5,583 bases of DNA from an uncultured Spirochaetales bacterium (GTDB taxonomy: Bacteria; UBP6; UBA1177). The notes beneath the pieces are model-generated. The model was given only the letters and a program-made list of their open reading frames with translations, ran no database searches and was not told where the DNA came from. Below are positions 1-5,538 of this stretch, one piece after another; the first letter of the stretch is position 1; each line of letters starts with the position of its first letter. The stretch spans positions 1 to 5,583 of the forward strand of contig CACZFE010000123.1 of the NCBI GenBank assembly GCA_902780365.1, written 5' to 3'. Made by a program: the position numbers and the translations under genes.

Positions 1-90
1 TTCGCTTCGAGTCACGAAATCGATTCGTATTTAGCAGAATGCGAAGAAAATTTTGGCGAACAATTTAACAAATTCAGGATTTACGATTGA
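1..90 (+). CDS. C-terminal end of an unidentified protein (partial, 5' end outside window)
   Basis: Frame 1 is open from the first base to a TGA at 88-90 and encodes 29 residues ending in NKFRIYD. The other two forward frames hit stops within this stretch. The stop overlaps the TTG start of the next gene (TTGA, positions 87-90), which is typical of translationally coupled genes in one operon and is the main reason to believe this tail is coding. The visible residues are acidic and polar, with no transmembrane stretch and no family motif. I do not recognise the protein, and 29 residues are too few to assign a function. Confidence 0.55.
   Translation, partial: FASSHEIDSYLAECEENFGEQFNKFRIYD
76..79 (+). 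promoter_or_regulatory. Shine-Dalgarno site fixing the TTG start of the HflX-like gene
   Basis: AGGA lies seven bases before TTG at 87-89. The reading frame is closed by a TAA at 66-68, so only a short stretch is available for a start. The next in-frame ATG (position 153) has no comparable purine-rich site before it. This supports the non-ATG start, and the ribosome site lies inside the end of the upstream gene. Confidence 0.55.
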
Positions 91-1493
91 TTTTCAGCCA
101 AGACCAAGTCCTTAAAATTATTAAAGAAAACCCTTTAAACGCAATAAAGTTGATGTTTCTTTCAAAAGGAACTGTCACTCATAGCCGAATATTTGTCTCG
201 AACTGGGATCTTTCCGACTTTCTCGAAAAACTGAAAGCGTCGAACGACTTCGACACACTTCTGATCGCCGCGAAAACTGCCCCGAAAATAGCCGGGATCA
301 AAAGTTTTATGGACGGAAAACTCATAAAACATCTCGGGATCATCGAACACGATGATGAAAAAATCCCGGAAAACATCACTTTTTTTTACAAAGATCTCTC
401 AAAAATCCATAAACTTTCTTCGCCGTTTTTTCTTTTCAAAGAGCCTTCCGAAACAGAAGTCCCGGAAAATCCTACAGCCGCCTTTTTCTCTTCAGAAAGC
501 ACTTCTTCGGAAATCGCCGAAAATATAAAACTTGCCGAAGACGCCGGATTTTCGATAACGGAGTCCTTCATCATCTCGGTGCAGTCGCTTAAAAACGGGA
601 TAAACCGGATCCTTGAACTGCTCAAAACAGCAACTGAAGTCGAAAACATGATCATTTTTGCGGAAACGACAGCCGCTTTTCTCTCAAAACTTGAGAAAGC
701 AACAAAACTCACTGTCCTTTCCCGCGACGACCTGATCATTTCTATATTCAACGCCCGCGCCGAAGGAACAGGCGGAAAACTGAAACTTGCGAGTGCCGTT
801 CTTTCAAAGGAAAAAGCCGCCTTCAGAAACAAAATCACAGGATTGAGCAGGATAAAAGGCGGTATCGGGCTCAAAGGACCGGGCGAAACGAAAGAAGAAG
901 AGCGGAAACGTATTCTCAAAAACAAAGAGAAAAACGTGCGTAAACAGCTTGAAAACGAGTTCTCGCGCCTTGAATTCCAGCGCAAATTCAGAAAGAAGAA
1001 CCAGATCCCGACGATAGCGATAGTCGGCTACACGAATGCCGGGAAATCGACACTTTTCAACGCTCTTCTAAACGAAGAGGCAACCAGAGAAAGCGACAGA
1101 TTTTTCAGCTCCATAGACCCGAAAATCAGAAAGTTCAGCCTTTTCGGAAAACCGTTTTTTCTCCTTGATACGGTCGGCTTCATCTCCAACATGTCGAAAG
1201 ACATAACAGACGCGTTCAACTCGACTTTTTCCGAGATCGCAGCGTCAGACCTTATCCTCCACATCATAGACTCCACCGAAAACGGATGGGAAGCGAAGAA
1301 AAAATTCGTAGACGAACTCCTTCTCGGAAGCGGCTGCGACAAGAAGAGCATCATCCCCCTCTTTTCAAAAAAAGGAAAAATCAAAATCAAGCGGCCTTTG
1401 CGCAAAGGCTTTTTCTACGATGCTTTCGACACTGATGACATAACGAAAATCAAAAAATTCATCTACGAAAAACTGACGGAAGAAGAAGATTGA
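87..1493 (+). CDS. hflX: HflX-family GTPase with N-terminal extension and degenerate G4/G5 motifs
   Basis: This 468-residue protein belongs to the HflX family, GTPases that bind the 50S ribosomal subunit and in studied bacteria rescue or split stalled ribosomes. Residues 140-250 align with the HflX N-terminal domain, including SRDDLIISIFNARA (family form DRxxLILDIFAxRA). The glycine-rich hallmark GGIGLKGPGETKEEE is at 258-272, followed by a charged helical linker (about 270-305). The G domain has G1 GYTNAGKST at 314-322, a G2-like FSSIDP at 340-345 (usually FATLDP) and G3 DTVGF at 361-365. At the G4 position, where NKxD is expected, the protein reads FSKKG (426-430), and the G5 Ser-Ala loop is replaced by YDAFDT (444-449). 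Guanine recognition may therefore be lost or altered; no frameshift explains this. Roughly the first 120-130 residues lie outside the usual HflX core. The TTG start overlaps the upstream stop and has an AGGA site. Family assignment is firm; biochemical activity is uncertain. Confidence 0.9.
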   Translation: MIFSQDQVLKIIKENPLNAIKLMFLSKGTVTHSRIFVSNWDLSDFLEKLKASNDFDTLLIAAKTAPKIAGIKSFMDGKLIKHLGIIEHDDEKIPENITFFYKDLSKIHKLSSPFFLFKEPSETEVPENPTAAFFSSESTSSEIAENIKLAEDAGFSITESFIISVQSLKNGINRILELLKTATEVENMIIFAETTAAFLSKLEKATKLTVLSRDDLIISIFNARAEGTGGKLKLASAVLSKEKAAFRNKITGLSRIKGGIGLKGPGETKEEERKRILKNKEKNVRKQLENEFSRLEFQRKFRKKNQIPTIAIVGYTNAGKSTLFNALLNEEATRESDRFFSSIDPKIRKFSLFGKPFFLLDTVGFISNMSKDITDAFNSTFSEIAASDLILHIIDSTENGWEAKKKFVDELLLGSGCDKKSIIPLFSKKGKIKIKRPLRKGFFYDAFDTDDITKIKKFIYEKLTEEED

Positions 1494-1522
1494 AAATTTA
1501 GCCGTATTTGCGCCGAATTTAT

Positions 1523-1550
1523 TTGACAAGCCCCTTTTGAACCGTATCAT
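1523..1550 (+). promoter_or_regulatory. Probable sigma70-type promoter of the regulator-hydG operon
   Basis: A perfect -35 box TTGACA (1523-1528) is followed after 16 bases by TATCAT (1545-1550), one mismatch from TATAAT. It lies 30 bases after the upstream gene's stop and would start transcription near 1556-1558, leaving a leader of about 60 bases before the ATG at 1619. It lies in the only gap between the GTPase gene and the hydrogenase-maturation genes. This rests on motif match only. Confidence 0.65.
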
Positions 1551-1561
1551 CCGCCCACTGA

Positions 1562-1580
1562 GATGCCGATGGTCGGCATC
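1562..1580 (+). promoter_or_regulatory. Perfect inverted repeat / 5'-leader hairpin of the regulator-hydG operon
   Basis: GATGCCGA (1562-1569) and TCGGCATC (1573-1580) are perfect inverted repeats around a three-base centre. They sit about five bases after the predicted transcription start. As DNA this could be an operator for a dimeric repressor; as RNA it would form an 8-bp stem at the 5' end of the message, which could stabilise it or attenuate transcription. A T-run (1588-1592) follows, but seven bases beyond the stem, so it is only a mediocre terminator for the upstream gene. A second small palindrome, AAAGATCTTT (1581-1590), abuts it. The structure is seen directly; the role is inferred. 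Confidence 0.6.
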
Positions 1581-1618
1581 AAAGATCTTTTTATTAACTT
1601 ATCCAAAAGAGGTGTCTG

Positions 1619-1903
1619 ATGGAAAAGAGAGTCGGATCGGTTCTGATCGTTGTTACCGAAAAAGAAAACGTTTCAAAGTTAAACACAGTCCTTTCACAGC
1701 ACGGTGATATCATCGTCGGCAGAATGGGTCTCAATCTCGGGCTTCCCGGAGCTCAGGTTATCTCGCTTGTCGTCCATGGCACGACAGACAGGATTTCCTC
1801 GCTTACCGGAAAGGTCGGCAAACTTCAAGGCTTCGAAGTCAAGTCTGTTTTAAGCAAGTATGTTGAAGAAGACGGAGTTGAAAATGAAGTCGCTGAACAC
1901 TGA
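1619..1903 (+). CDS. TM1266-type putative iron-only hydrogenase system regulator (ACT-like fold)
   Basis: This 94-residue protein matches the small family represented by Thermotoga maritima TM1266, regularly encoded beside hydG and named as a putative [FeFe]-hydrogenase system regulator. The recognisable core is GSVLIVVTEKENVSKLN, then HGDIIVGRMGL (about 28-38), then VISLVVHGTTDRISSLTGK (about 47-65) and GFEVKSVLSKY near the end. The pattern of strands and helices fits a single ACT/ferredoxin-like domain (beta-alpha-beta-beta-alpha-beta), as in NikR C-terminal domains. There is no DNA-binding helix-turn-helix, signal peptide or membrane segment, so it probably acts as a small oligomeric sensor or partner protein; its ligand and target are unknown. 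The ATG has a strong GAGGTG ribosome site (1609-1614) at good spacing. The gene overlaps hydG by 20 bases, implying coupled translation. Identification is good; the regulatory function is family annotation rather than demonstrated biochemistry. Confidence 0.85.
   Translation: MEKRVGSVLIVVTEKENVSKLNTVLSQHGDIIVGRMGLNLGLPGAQVISLVVHGTTDRISSLTGKVGKLQGFEVKSVLSKYVEEDGVENEVAEH
1874..1877 (+). promoter_or_regulatory. Shine-Dalgarno site selecting the hydG start at 1884
   Basis: GGAG lies six bases before ATG at 1884-1886. The frame is open further upstream and offers another ATG at 1860, but that one has no purine-rich site before it. The ribosome site sits inside the regulator gene, so hydG translation probably depends on ribosomes finishing that gene. 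Confidence 0.6.
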
Positions 1904-3272
1904 AAAAATCTTTATCGACCGTGAGAAACTCTACGGTCTTATCGACCAGAAAGTAACGGACAGCCAGGTTGACGAAGTCCTCAACCGTGCAATGCAGCTC
2001 AAAGGTCTCGACCTCAAAGACGCTGCTATTCTTCTCAACATCAAGGACGAAAAACAGCGCAACAAGGTTTTCGAAGCTGCGGGAAAAGCAAAAGAGATAA
2101 TTTACGGCAAAAGAATAGTCCTCTTTGCGCCGCTTTATCTCGGCAACGTCTGCACGAACAATTGCGTTTACTGCTCGTTCAGAAAGGATAACACCGCACT
2201 CAAACGTGCAATACTCACCGACGAGCAGATCCAGGACGAGACAAAACTGCTCCTCAAAATGGGGCACAAAAGACTTCTCGTCATCGGCGGCGAAGCGAGA
2301 GCAACGGATGTTGAATACTATGCTCACTCAATCAGAAAAGTCTATGAGACAAACTGGAACGGCAATACTGTCCGCAGAATCAACGTCGAGATCGCGCCTC
2401 AGAGCGAAGACAACTTCAGACTTCTGAAGAACGAGAAGATCGGAACGTACATCTGCTTCCAGGAAACATACGACGAAAAACTTTATCCCACTTTCCATCC
2501 GAGCGGCCTCAAGGCTGACTACGGCTGGAGACTTCTCGTTATGGACAGAGCTCTCCGCGCAGGACTCAACGATGTCGGTATCGGCGCACTTTTCGGACTT
2601 ACCGACTACCGTTTCGAGACTCTTGCACTTCTCGAGCACGCCAAACACCTTGACAAGACTTACGGAATCGGACCGCACACTGTCAGCGTTCCCAGAATCG
2701 AACCGGCAGAAGGCGCACCGCTTTCATACAACATCCCGCATCCGGTAAGCGACGACGAATTCATGCTTTTAGTCGCTGTAATCAGGCTTTCGCTTCCCTA
2801 CACCGGGATCATCCTTTCGACCCGTGAAAACGACAAGATCAGAACTCGCCTTCTCCACTACGGTGTCAGCCAGGTCAGCGCTGCAAGCAGAACCAATCCC
2901 GGCGGATACGAGGAAGACGAAGCAGGCGCACAGTTCTCGCTCGGCGACCACAGAAGTGTTGACGAAGTCGTTTCCTCGCTCATCGACGGCGGCTACATTC
3001 CTTCATTCTGCACAGGATGTTACCGCAGAGGCCGCGTAGGAGCTGATTTCATGGATCTCGCGAAACCCGGACTTATCCACGAATTCTGCCTTCCGAACGG
3101 AATGCTCACGTTCAAAGAGTATCTCGAAGACTTCGCTTCGCCGGAAACCAAGGCAAAAGGCGAAAAACTTCTCGTCAAACTTATGGAAGATATCGAAAAT
3201 CCTGAAAGAAGAGCGAAAACTCAGGAACTTCTCGGCGAAATCGAAAAAGGCAAAAGAGACCTTTACTTCTAA
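1884..3272 (+). CDS. hydG: [FeFe]-hydrogenase H-cluster radical SAM maturase HydG (tyrosine lyase)
   Basis: HydG cleaves tyrosine with S-adenosylmethionine, releasing p-cresol and the CO and cyanide ligands, delivered as an Fe(CO)2(CN) synthon for the 2Fe subcluster of [FeFe]-hydrogenase. It works with HydE and HydF in the cytoplasm. With the start at 1884 the protein has 462 residues, normal for the family. The radical SAM cluster motif CTNNCVYC (Cys 90, 94, 97) sits in a TIM-barrel domain. The HydG-specific second cluster motif CX2CX22C is complete at the C-terminus (Cys 376, 379, 402; CTGCYRRGRVG then FCLPNG), which separates HydG from ThiH and HydE. Other family segments are CFQETYD, FHPSGLKADYGWRLL, GIGALFGL, SRTNPGGY and LGDHRSVDEV. 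All key cysteines are present, so it should be active. It overlaps the TM1266-like gene by 20 bases and is the last gene before a convergent neighbour. An alternative ATG at 1860 would add eight residues. Confidence 0.97.
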   Translation: MKSLNTEKIFIDREKLYGLIDQKVTDSQVDEVLNRAMQLKGLDLKDAAILLNIKDEKQRNKVFEAAGKAKEIIYGKRIVLFAPLYLGNVCTNNCVYCSFRKDNTALKRAILTDEQIQDETKLLLKMGHKRLLVIGGEARATDVEYYAHSIRKVYETNWNGNTVRRINVEIAPQSEDNFRLLKNEKIGTYICFQETYDEKLYPTFHPSGLKADYGWRLLVMDRALRAGLNDVGIGALFGLTDYRFETLALLEHAKHLDKTYGIGPHTVSVPRIEPAEGAPLSYNIPHPVSDDEFMLLVAVIRLSLPYTGIILSTRENDKIRTRLLHYGVSQVSAASRTNPGGYEEDEAGAQFSLGDHRSVDEVVSSLIDGGYIPSFCTGCYRRGRVGADFMDLAKPGLIHEFCLPNGMLTFKEYLEDFASPETKAKGEKLLVKLMEDIENPERRAKTQELLGEIEKGKRDLYF

Positions 3273-3314
3273 ACCGCAATTTAGAGACAAGCCTTCAAGA
3301 CCTCACCCCTTTTA

Positions 3315-3341
3315 TTCCCCTCTCCAGTGTGGCGAGGGGAA
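3315..3341. terminator. Hairpin between convergent genes, possible bidirectional terminator or small palindromic repeat
   Basis: TTCCCCTC (3315-3322) pairs with GAGGGGAA (3334-3341). Inside it, after one mismatch, CCA pairs with TGG around a GTG loop. It is the only strong structure in the 74-base gap between the ends of hydG and the helicase gene. Neither strand has a clean run of T directly after the stem, so it is not a textbook intrinsic terminator; the position and stem strength are the support. It sits two codons' length from the helicase stop (TAA at 3347-3349). The flanking CTCACCCC and the stem recall the short palindromic repeats seen between genes in several bacteria. Confidence 0.5.
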
Positions 3342-3346
3342 AATTC

Positions 3347-5356
3347 TTATCCTTTTCTGAGTTTTGCGAGCATTGCTTCGATCATTTTGTTCGGATCTAT
3401 CGGCGGTCCGCCGTATTTTTCGCCGTTGAGTTCCGCTTCTTTGATAAAGACTGACGGTTCGGTTTTTCTTGTATTGCCGCGAAATGAAACGGTTTCGGGA
3501 ATCGTTATCACGAGCAGTTTTTTCGCCCGTGTGAAAGCGACATAGGCAAGTCTGCGCTCTTCGTCGACGTTGAATTCCTCTATCGCAAGGTGGTTCGGAA
3601 ATCCGCCCTGATAAAATCCGGGGATGAAAACTCTTTCAAACTCGAGCCCTTTCGCGCTGTGAGCTGTGATTATCGTCACTTTCCCGGCGCGGCTCTCCTC
3701 TTCTCCGCTTCCCAAAAGCGAGACATTGTTCACAAAACGGGCAAAGAACGGGCGCGCGGTCTTGTGCTCGGGAAGCGACGGATCGGTTGAAACGGCATCG
3801 AAAAAAGCAGAGATGTTGTCGAGTTTTATCCTTGCCACTTCTTCACTTTCGGCACTTTTTCTTATTTCGGTCTCAATGCCTGTTTTCTGAATCAAAAAGG
3901 CTGTGAACTGCATCGGATCAGCCGATTCGAATTTTTGCTTAAGCTCATGGATCAAAGCTGAAAAACCGCCGAGAGAAGACGCCTGTTCAGCGCTGAAAAG
4001 CGTTTTGTATATGCCGAAATCCTCGATAAGCTGCATCGGCTGAAGTTTCATAGAAGCAGAAACTGAAAAAAACTTTTCCATCGTACCGCTGCCGATCCCG
4101 CGCACCGGATAGTTGATTATCCTGCGAAGGTTTATCTCGTCGTGCGGATTGAGAAGGATCCTGATGTATGCCAGAATATCCTTGATTTCTTTGTTTTCGA
4201 AAAAGCGGCTGCCTCCGACAACTACAAACGGAATGCCGAACTGTGAAAACGCTACCTCAAAAAGGCGTGTCTGGAAATTCGCCCGGACGATCACGGCGGC
4301 ATCGTTGTATTTCAAACCGTCAGACTTCCACTTCATTATTTCCTGCGCCGCGAACTCAGCCTCTTCCTTCTCGTTCTGCTTCTTTACGACCTTTATCCCC
4401 TCGCCGGTCTCTCCGTTTCTCGATGCAAAGCACTTTTTAGGGCTGCGTTTCGTATTGTGCGCTATGAGTTTTCCTGCTGTATCGACTATTTCCGAAATCG
4501 AACGGTAGTTTTCTTCAAGTTTTACTATCGTGACATTTTCGAAATCACGCTCGAAATTAAGGATATTCTCAACATTCGCGCCGCGCCAGCTGTAGATGCT
4601 CTGGTCGTCGTCGCCTACTACGCAGATGTTTTTGTGGACAGACGAAAGAAGTTTTACGAACTCGAACTGTGCGCTGTTGGTATCCTGATATTCGTCGACC
4701 ATTATATATTTGTATTTTTTCGCATATTTCATCCTGACGGCATCATCGTTTTTCAATATTCCGACCGTGAGCGCTATCAAATCGTCGAAATCAAGTGCAG
4801 CCCGGACTTTCATGGCTCTGCAGTAAGGCTCAAAAAGCCTGTTTGCAACAGCATTTGTAAGGTTGGAAACAAGAAATGAACTCTTTTCACGAAGAGAAGG
4901 ATCGTTCTTCATTTTTGAAATAGCCGAAACTATCGCCTGGGACGAAAAACGCTCTGAAGAGATTTTTTCATCGGCCATGACACGCTTCATCAGTTCACTC
5001 TGTTCATAAGGTGAATATATAGTAAAATCAGCCGGATATCCTATTTTTTCATGCTCGGCGCGCAGGATCGAAAGTCCGAGCGCATGGAAAGTACATATTG
5101 TGATTCCCGAGGACTTTTCTTCCGAATCCAAAAGCGAATGAAGCCTTTCGCGCATCTCTTTCGCCGCCTTGTTCGTGAAAGTGACTGCCAGAATGTTCTC
5201 GGGACTTACATTTTTTCCTTCCACAAGCCATGCTATCCGATGGGTTATAACGCGTGTTTTTCCGGAACCGGCGCCGGCAAAAACAAGGACTGCTCCTTCC
5301 GTCGTTTTGACCGCTTTTTCCTGCGGTCCGCTCAGATTTTTATCCACTTTATTCAA
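3347..5356 (-). CDS. UvrD/Rep/PcrA-family superfamily 1A 3'-5' DNA helicase (Rep-like)
   Basis: This is a complete ATP-dependent helicase of the type that unwinds DNA in replication restart and repair and strips proteins from DNA. With the TTG start at 5356 it has 669 residues, close to E. coli Rep (673) and shorter than UvrD or PcrA. Seen in order: Q motif region LSGPQEKAV; Walker A AGAGSGKT (27-34); motif Ia AVTFTNKAAKEM; Walker B VDEYQDTN (220-227); motif III GDDDQSIYSWRG (248-259); NYRS (283-286); GGSRFFENKEIKDILAY; motif V TAHSAKGLE (564-572); motif VI EERRLAYVAFTRAKK (599-613). All catalytic residues are intact. The C-terminus ends soon after motif VI, without the Tudor-like domain of PcrA/UvrD. 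The usual EEGLFPH segment reads YQGGFPNH. The YSWRG form of motif III and the length favour Rep, but placement among Rep, UvrD and PcrA needs a tree. It converges on hydG and is transcribed separately. An upstream TTG at 5368 would give 673 residues but lacks a ribosome site. Confidence 0.93.
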   Translation of the reverse strand: MNKVDKNLSGPQEKAVKTTEGAVLVFAGAGSGKTRVITHRIAWLVEGKNVSPENILAVTFTNKAAKEMRERLHSLLDSEEKSSGITICTFHALGLSILRAEHEKIGYPADFTIYSPYEQSELMKRVMADEKISSERFSSQAIVSAISKMKNDPSLREKSSFLVSNLTNAVANRLFEPYCRAMKVRAALDFDDLIALTVGILKNDDAVRMKYAKKYKYIMVDEYQDTNSAQFEFVKLLSSVHKNICVVGDDDQSIYSWRGANVENILNFERDFENVTIVKLEENYRSISEIVDTAGKLIAHNTKRSPKKCFASRNGETGEGIKVVKKQNEKEEAEFAAQEIMKWKSDGLKYNDAAVIVRANFQTRLFEVAFSQFGIPFVVVGGSRFFENKEIKDILAYIRILLNPHDEINLRRIINYPVRGIGSGTMEKFFSVSASMKLQPMQLIEDFGIYKTLFSAEQASSLGGFSALIHELKQKFESADPMQFTAFLIQKTGIETEIRKSAESEEVARIKLDNISAFFDAVSTDPSLPEHKTARPFFARFVNNVSLLGSGEEESRAGKVTIITAHSAKGLEFERVFIPGFYQGGFPNHLAIEEFNVDEERRLAYVAFTRAKKLLVITIPETVSFRGNTRKTEPSVFIKEAELNGEKYGGPPIDPNKMIEAMLAKLRKG

Positions 5357-5362
5357 ACTTAG

Positions 5363-5366
5363 CTCC
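5363..5366 (-). promoter_or_regulatory. Shine-Dalgarno site selecting the helicase TTG start at 5356
   Basis: On the minus strand GGAG (5366 to 5363) lies six bases before TTG at 5356-5354. The other in-frame TTG at 5368-5366 overlaps this site and has no purine-rich sequence before it. No ATG occurs in frame until well past the Walker A motif, so the gene must use a non-ATG start. Confidence 0.55.
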
Positions 5367-5367
5367 A

Positions 5368-5390
5368 ATTAGCAATAATTAGCTGCTAAT
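5368..5390 (-). promoter_or_regulatory. Triple ATTAGC/GCTAAT element directly upstream of the helicase ribosome site
   Basis: On the + strand ATTAGC occurs at 5368-5373 and 5378-5383, and its inverse GCTAAT at 5385-5390. The last two form a perfect DNA palindrome around one base. In the helicase message ATTAGCA (5390-5384) can instead pair with TGCTAAT (5374-5368) across a nine-base loop, giving a 7-bp hairpin that ends one base before the GGAG ribosome site. It could be an operator or a translation-modulating hairpin; the repeats are certain, the function is inferred. Confidence 0.45.
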
Positions 5391-5407
5391 CAAACAAAAT
5401 ATGATGG

Positions 5408-5466
5408 TTTTTCCACATTTTTTCAACATTATTGAGATTTTTATTCAATTATATAGTTTTTCCACA
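5408..5466. repeat. Repeated TTTTTCCACA elements resembling DnaA boxes
   Basis: TTTTTCCACA occurs at 5408-5417 and again at 5457-5466; with the preceding G the shared unit is 11 bases. A variant, TTTTTCAACA, lies at 5419-5428, eleven bases after the first. The core TTTTCCACA differs at one position from the classical DnaA box TTATCCACA. A further near-match, TTATCCACT, lies at 5340-5348 inside the start of the helicase gene. The spacer is very AT-rich. This could be a DnaA-regulated promoter or part of a replication origin, but none of the sites is a perfect box. Confidence 0.4.
5448..5453 (-). promoter_or_regulatory. Possible -10 box of a promoter for the helicase gene
   Basis: On the minus strand a perfect TATAAT reads from 5453 to 5448, about 90 bases before the TTG start. 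No good -35 hexamer stands 16-18 bases upstream (AAAGAA at 5476-5471), so support is partial. A second candidate closer to the gene is TTGAAA (minus, 5427-5422) followed after 17 bases by CATATT. In this AT-rich stretch chance matches are likely. Confidence 0.3.
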
Positions 5467-5499
5467 AAATTTCTTTAGTAAGAGCATACAACATATTGA

Positions 5500-5538
5500 T
5501 TTTGCACGCAAAACACAGCGCACATTTTTCAGTGCAAA
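5500..5538. repeat. Nested inverted repeats TTTTGC-AC-GCAAAA and TTTGCAC/GTGCAAA
   Basis: TTTTGC (5500-5505) and GCAAAA (5508-5513) form a 6-2-6 palindrome. TTTGCAC (5501-5507) also has a perfect inverse GTGCAAA at 5532-5538. The sites lie upstream of any likely helicase promoter and may be binding sites for a regulator of the helicase or of a gene beyond the right edge. The repeats are directly visible; no known operator is matched. Confidence 0.4.

Noticed and set aside
386..985. A 199-codon open frame on the minus strand opposite the HflX gene
   Set aside because: It lies entirely within a well-supported GTPase gene, its translation is low-complexity Ser/Phe/Arg-rich with no motif, and it mirrors the codon bias of the real gene.
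1344..1400. Frameshift or pseudogenisation of the HflX C-terminus
   Set aside because: Changing the length of the A-run does not recover an NKxD motif, and the frame ends with a plausible helical C-terminus at normal distance from G3.
1562..1592. Intrinsic terminator of the HflX gene
   Set aside because: The stem is followed by seven non-T bases before a five-base T-run, and a good promoter lies just upstream of the stem, so a leader element of the next operon fits better. A double role is not excluded.
1494..1618. Known riboswitch (for example SAM or FMN class) upstream of the radical SAM operon
   Set aside because: The leader after the predicted start is about 60 bases and contains only simple stems, too short and without the conserved core sequences of those classes.
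1839..2327. A 162-codon open frame on the minus strand opposite hydG
   Set aside because: It covers the HydG radical SAM motif region in antisense and has no recognisable domain; it is a shadow frame.
4457..4879. A 140-codon open frame on the plus strand opposite the helicase
   Set aside because: It is antisense to conserved helicase motifs II and III and shows no protein-family features.
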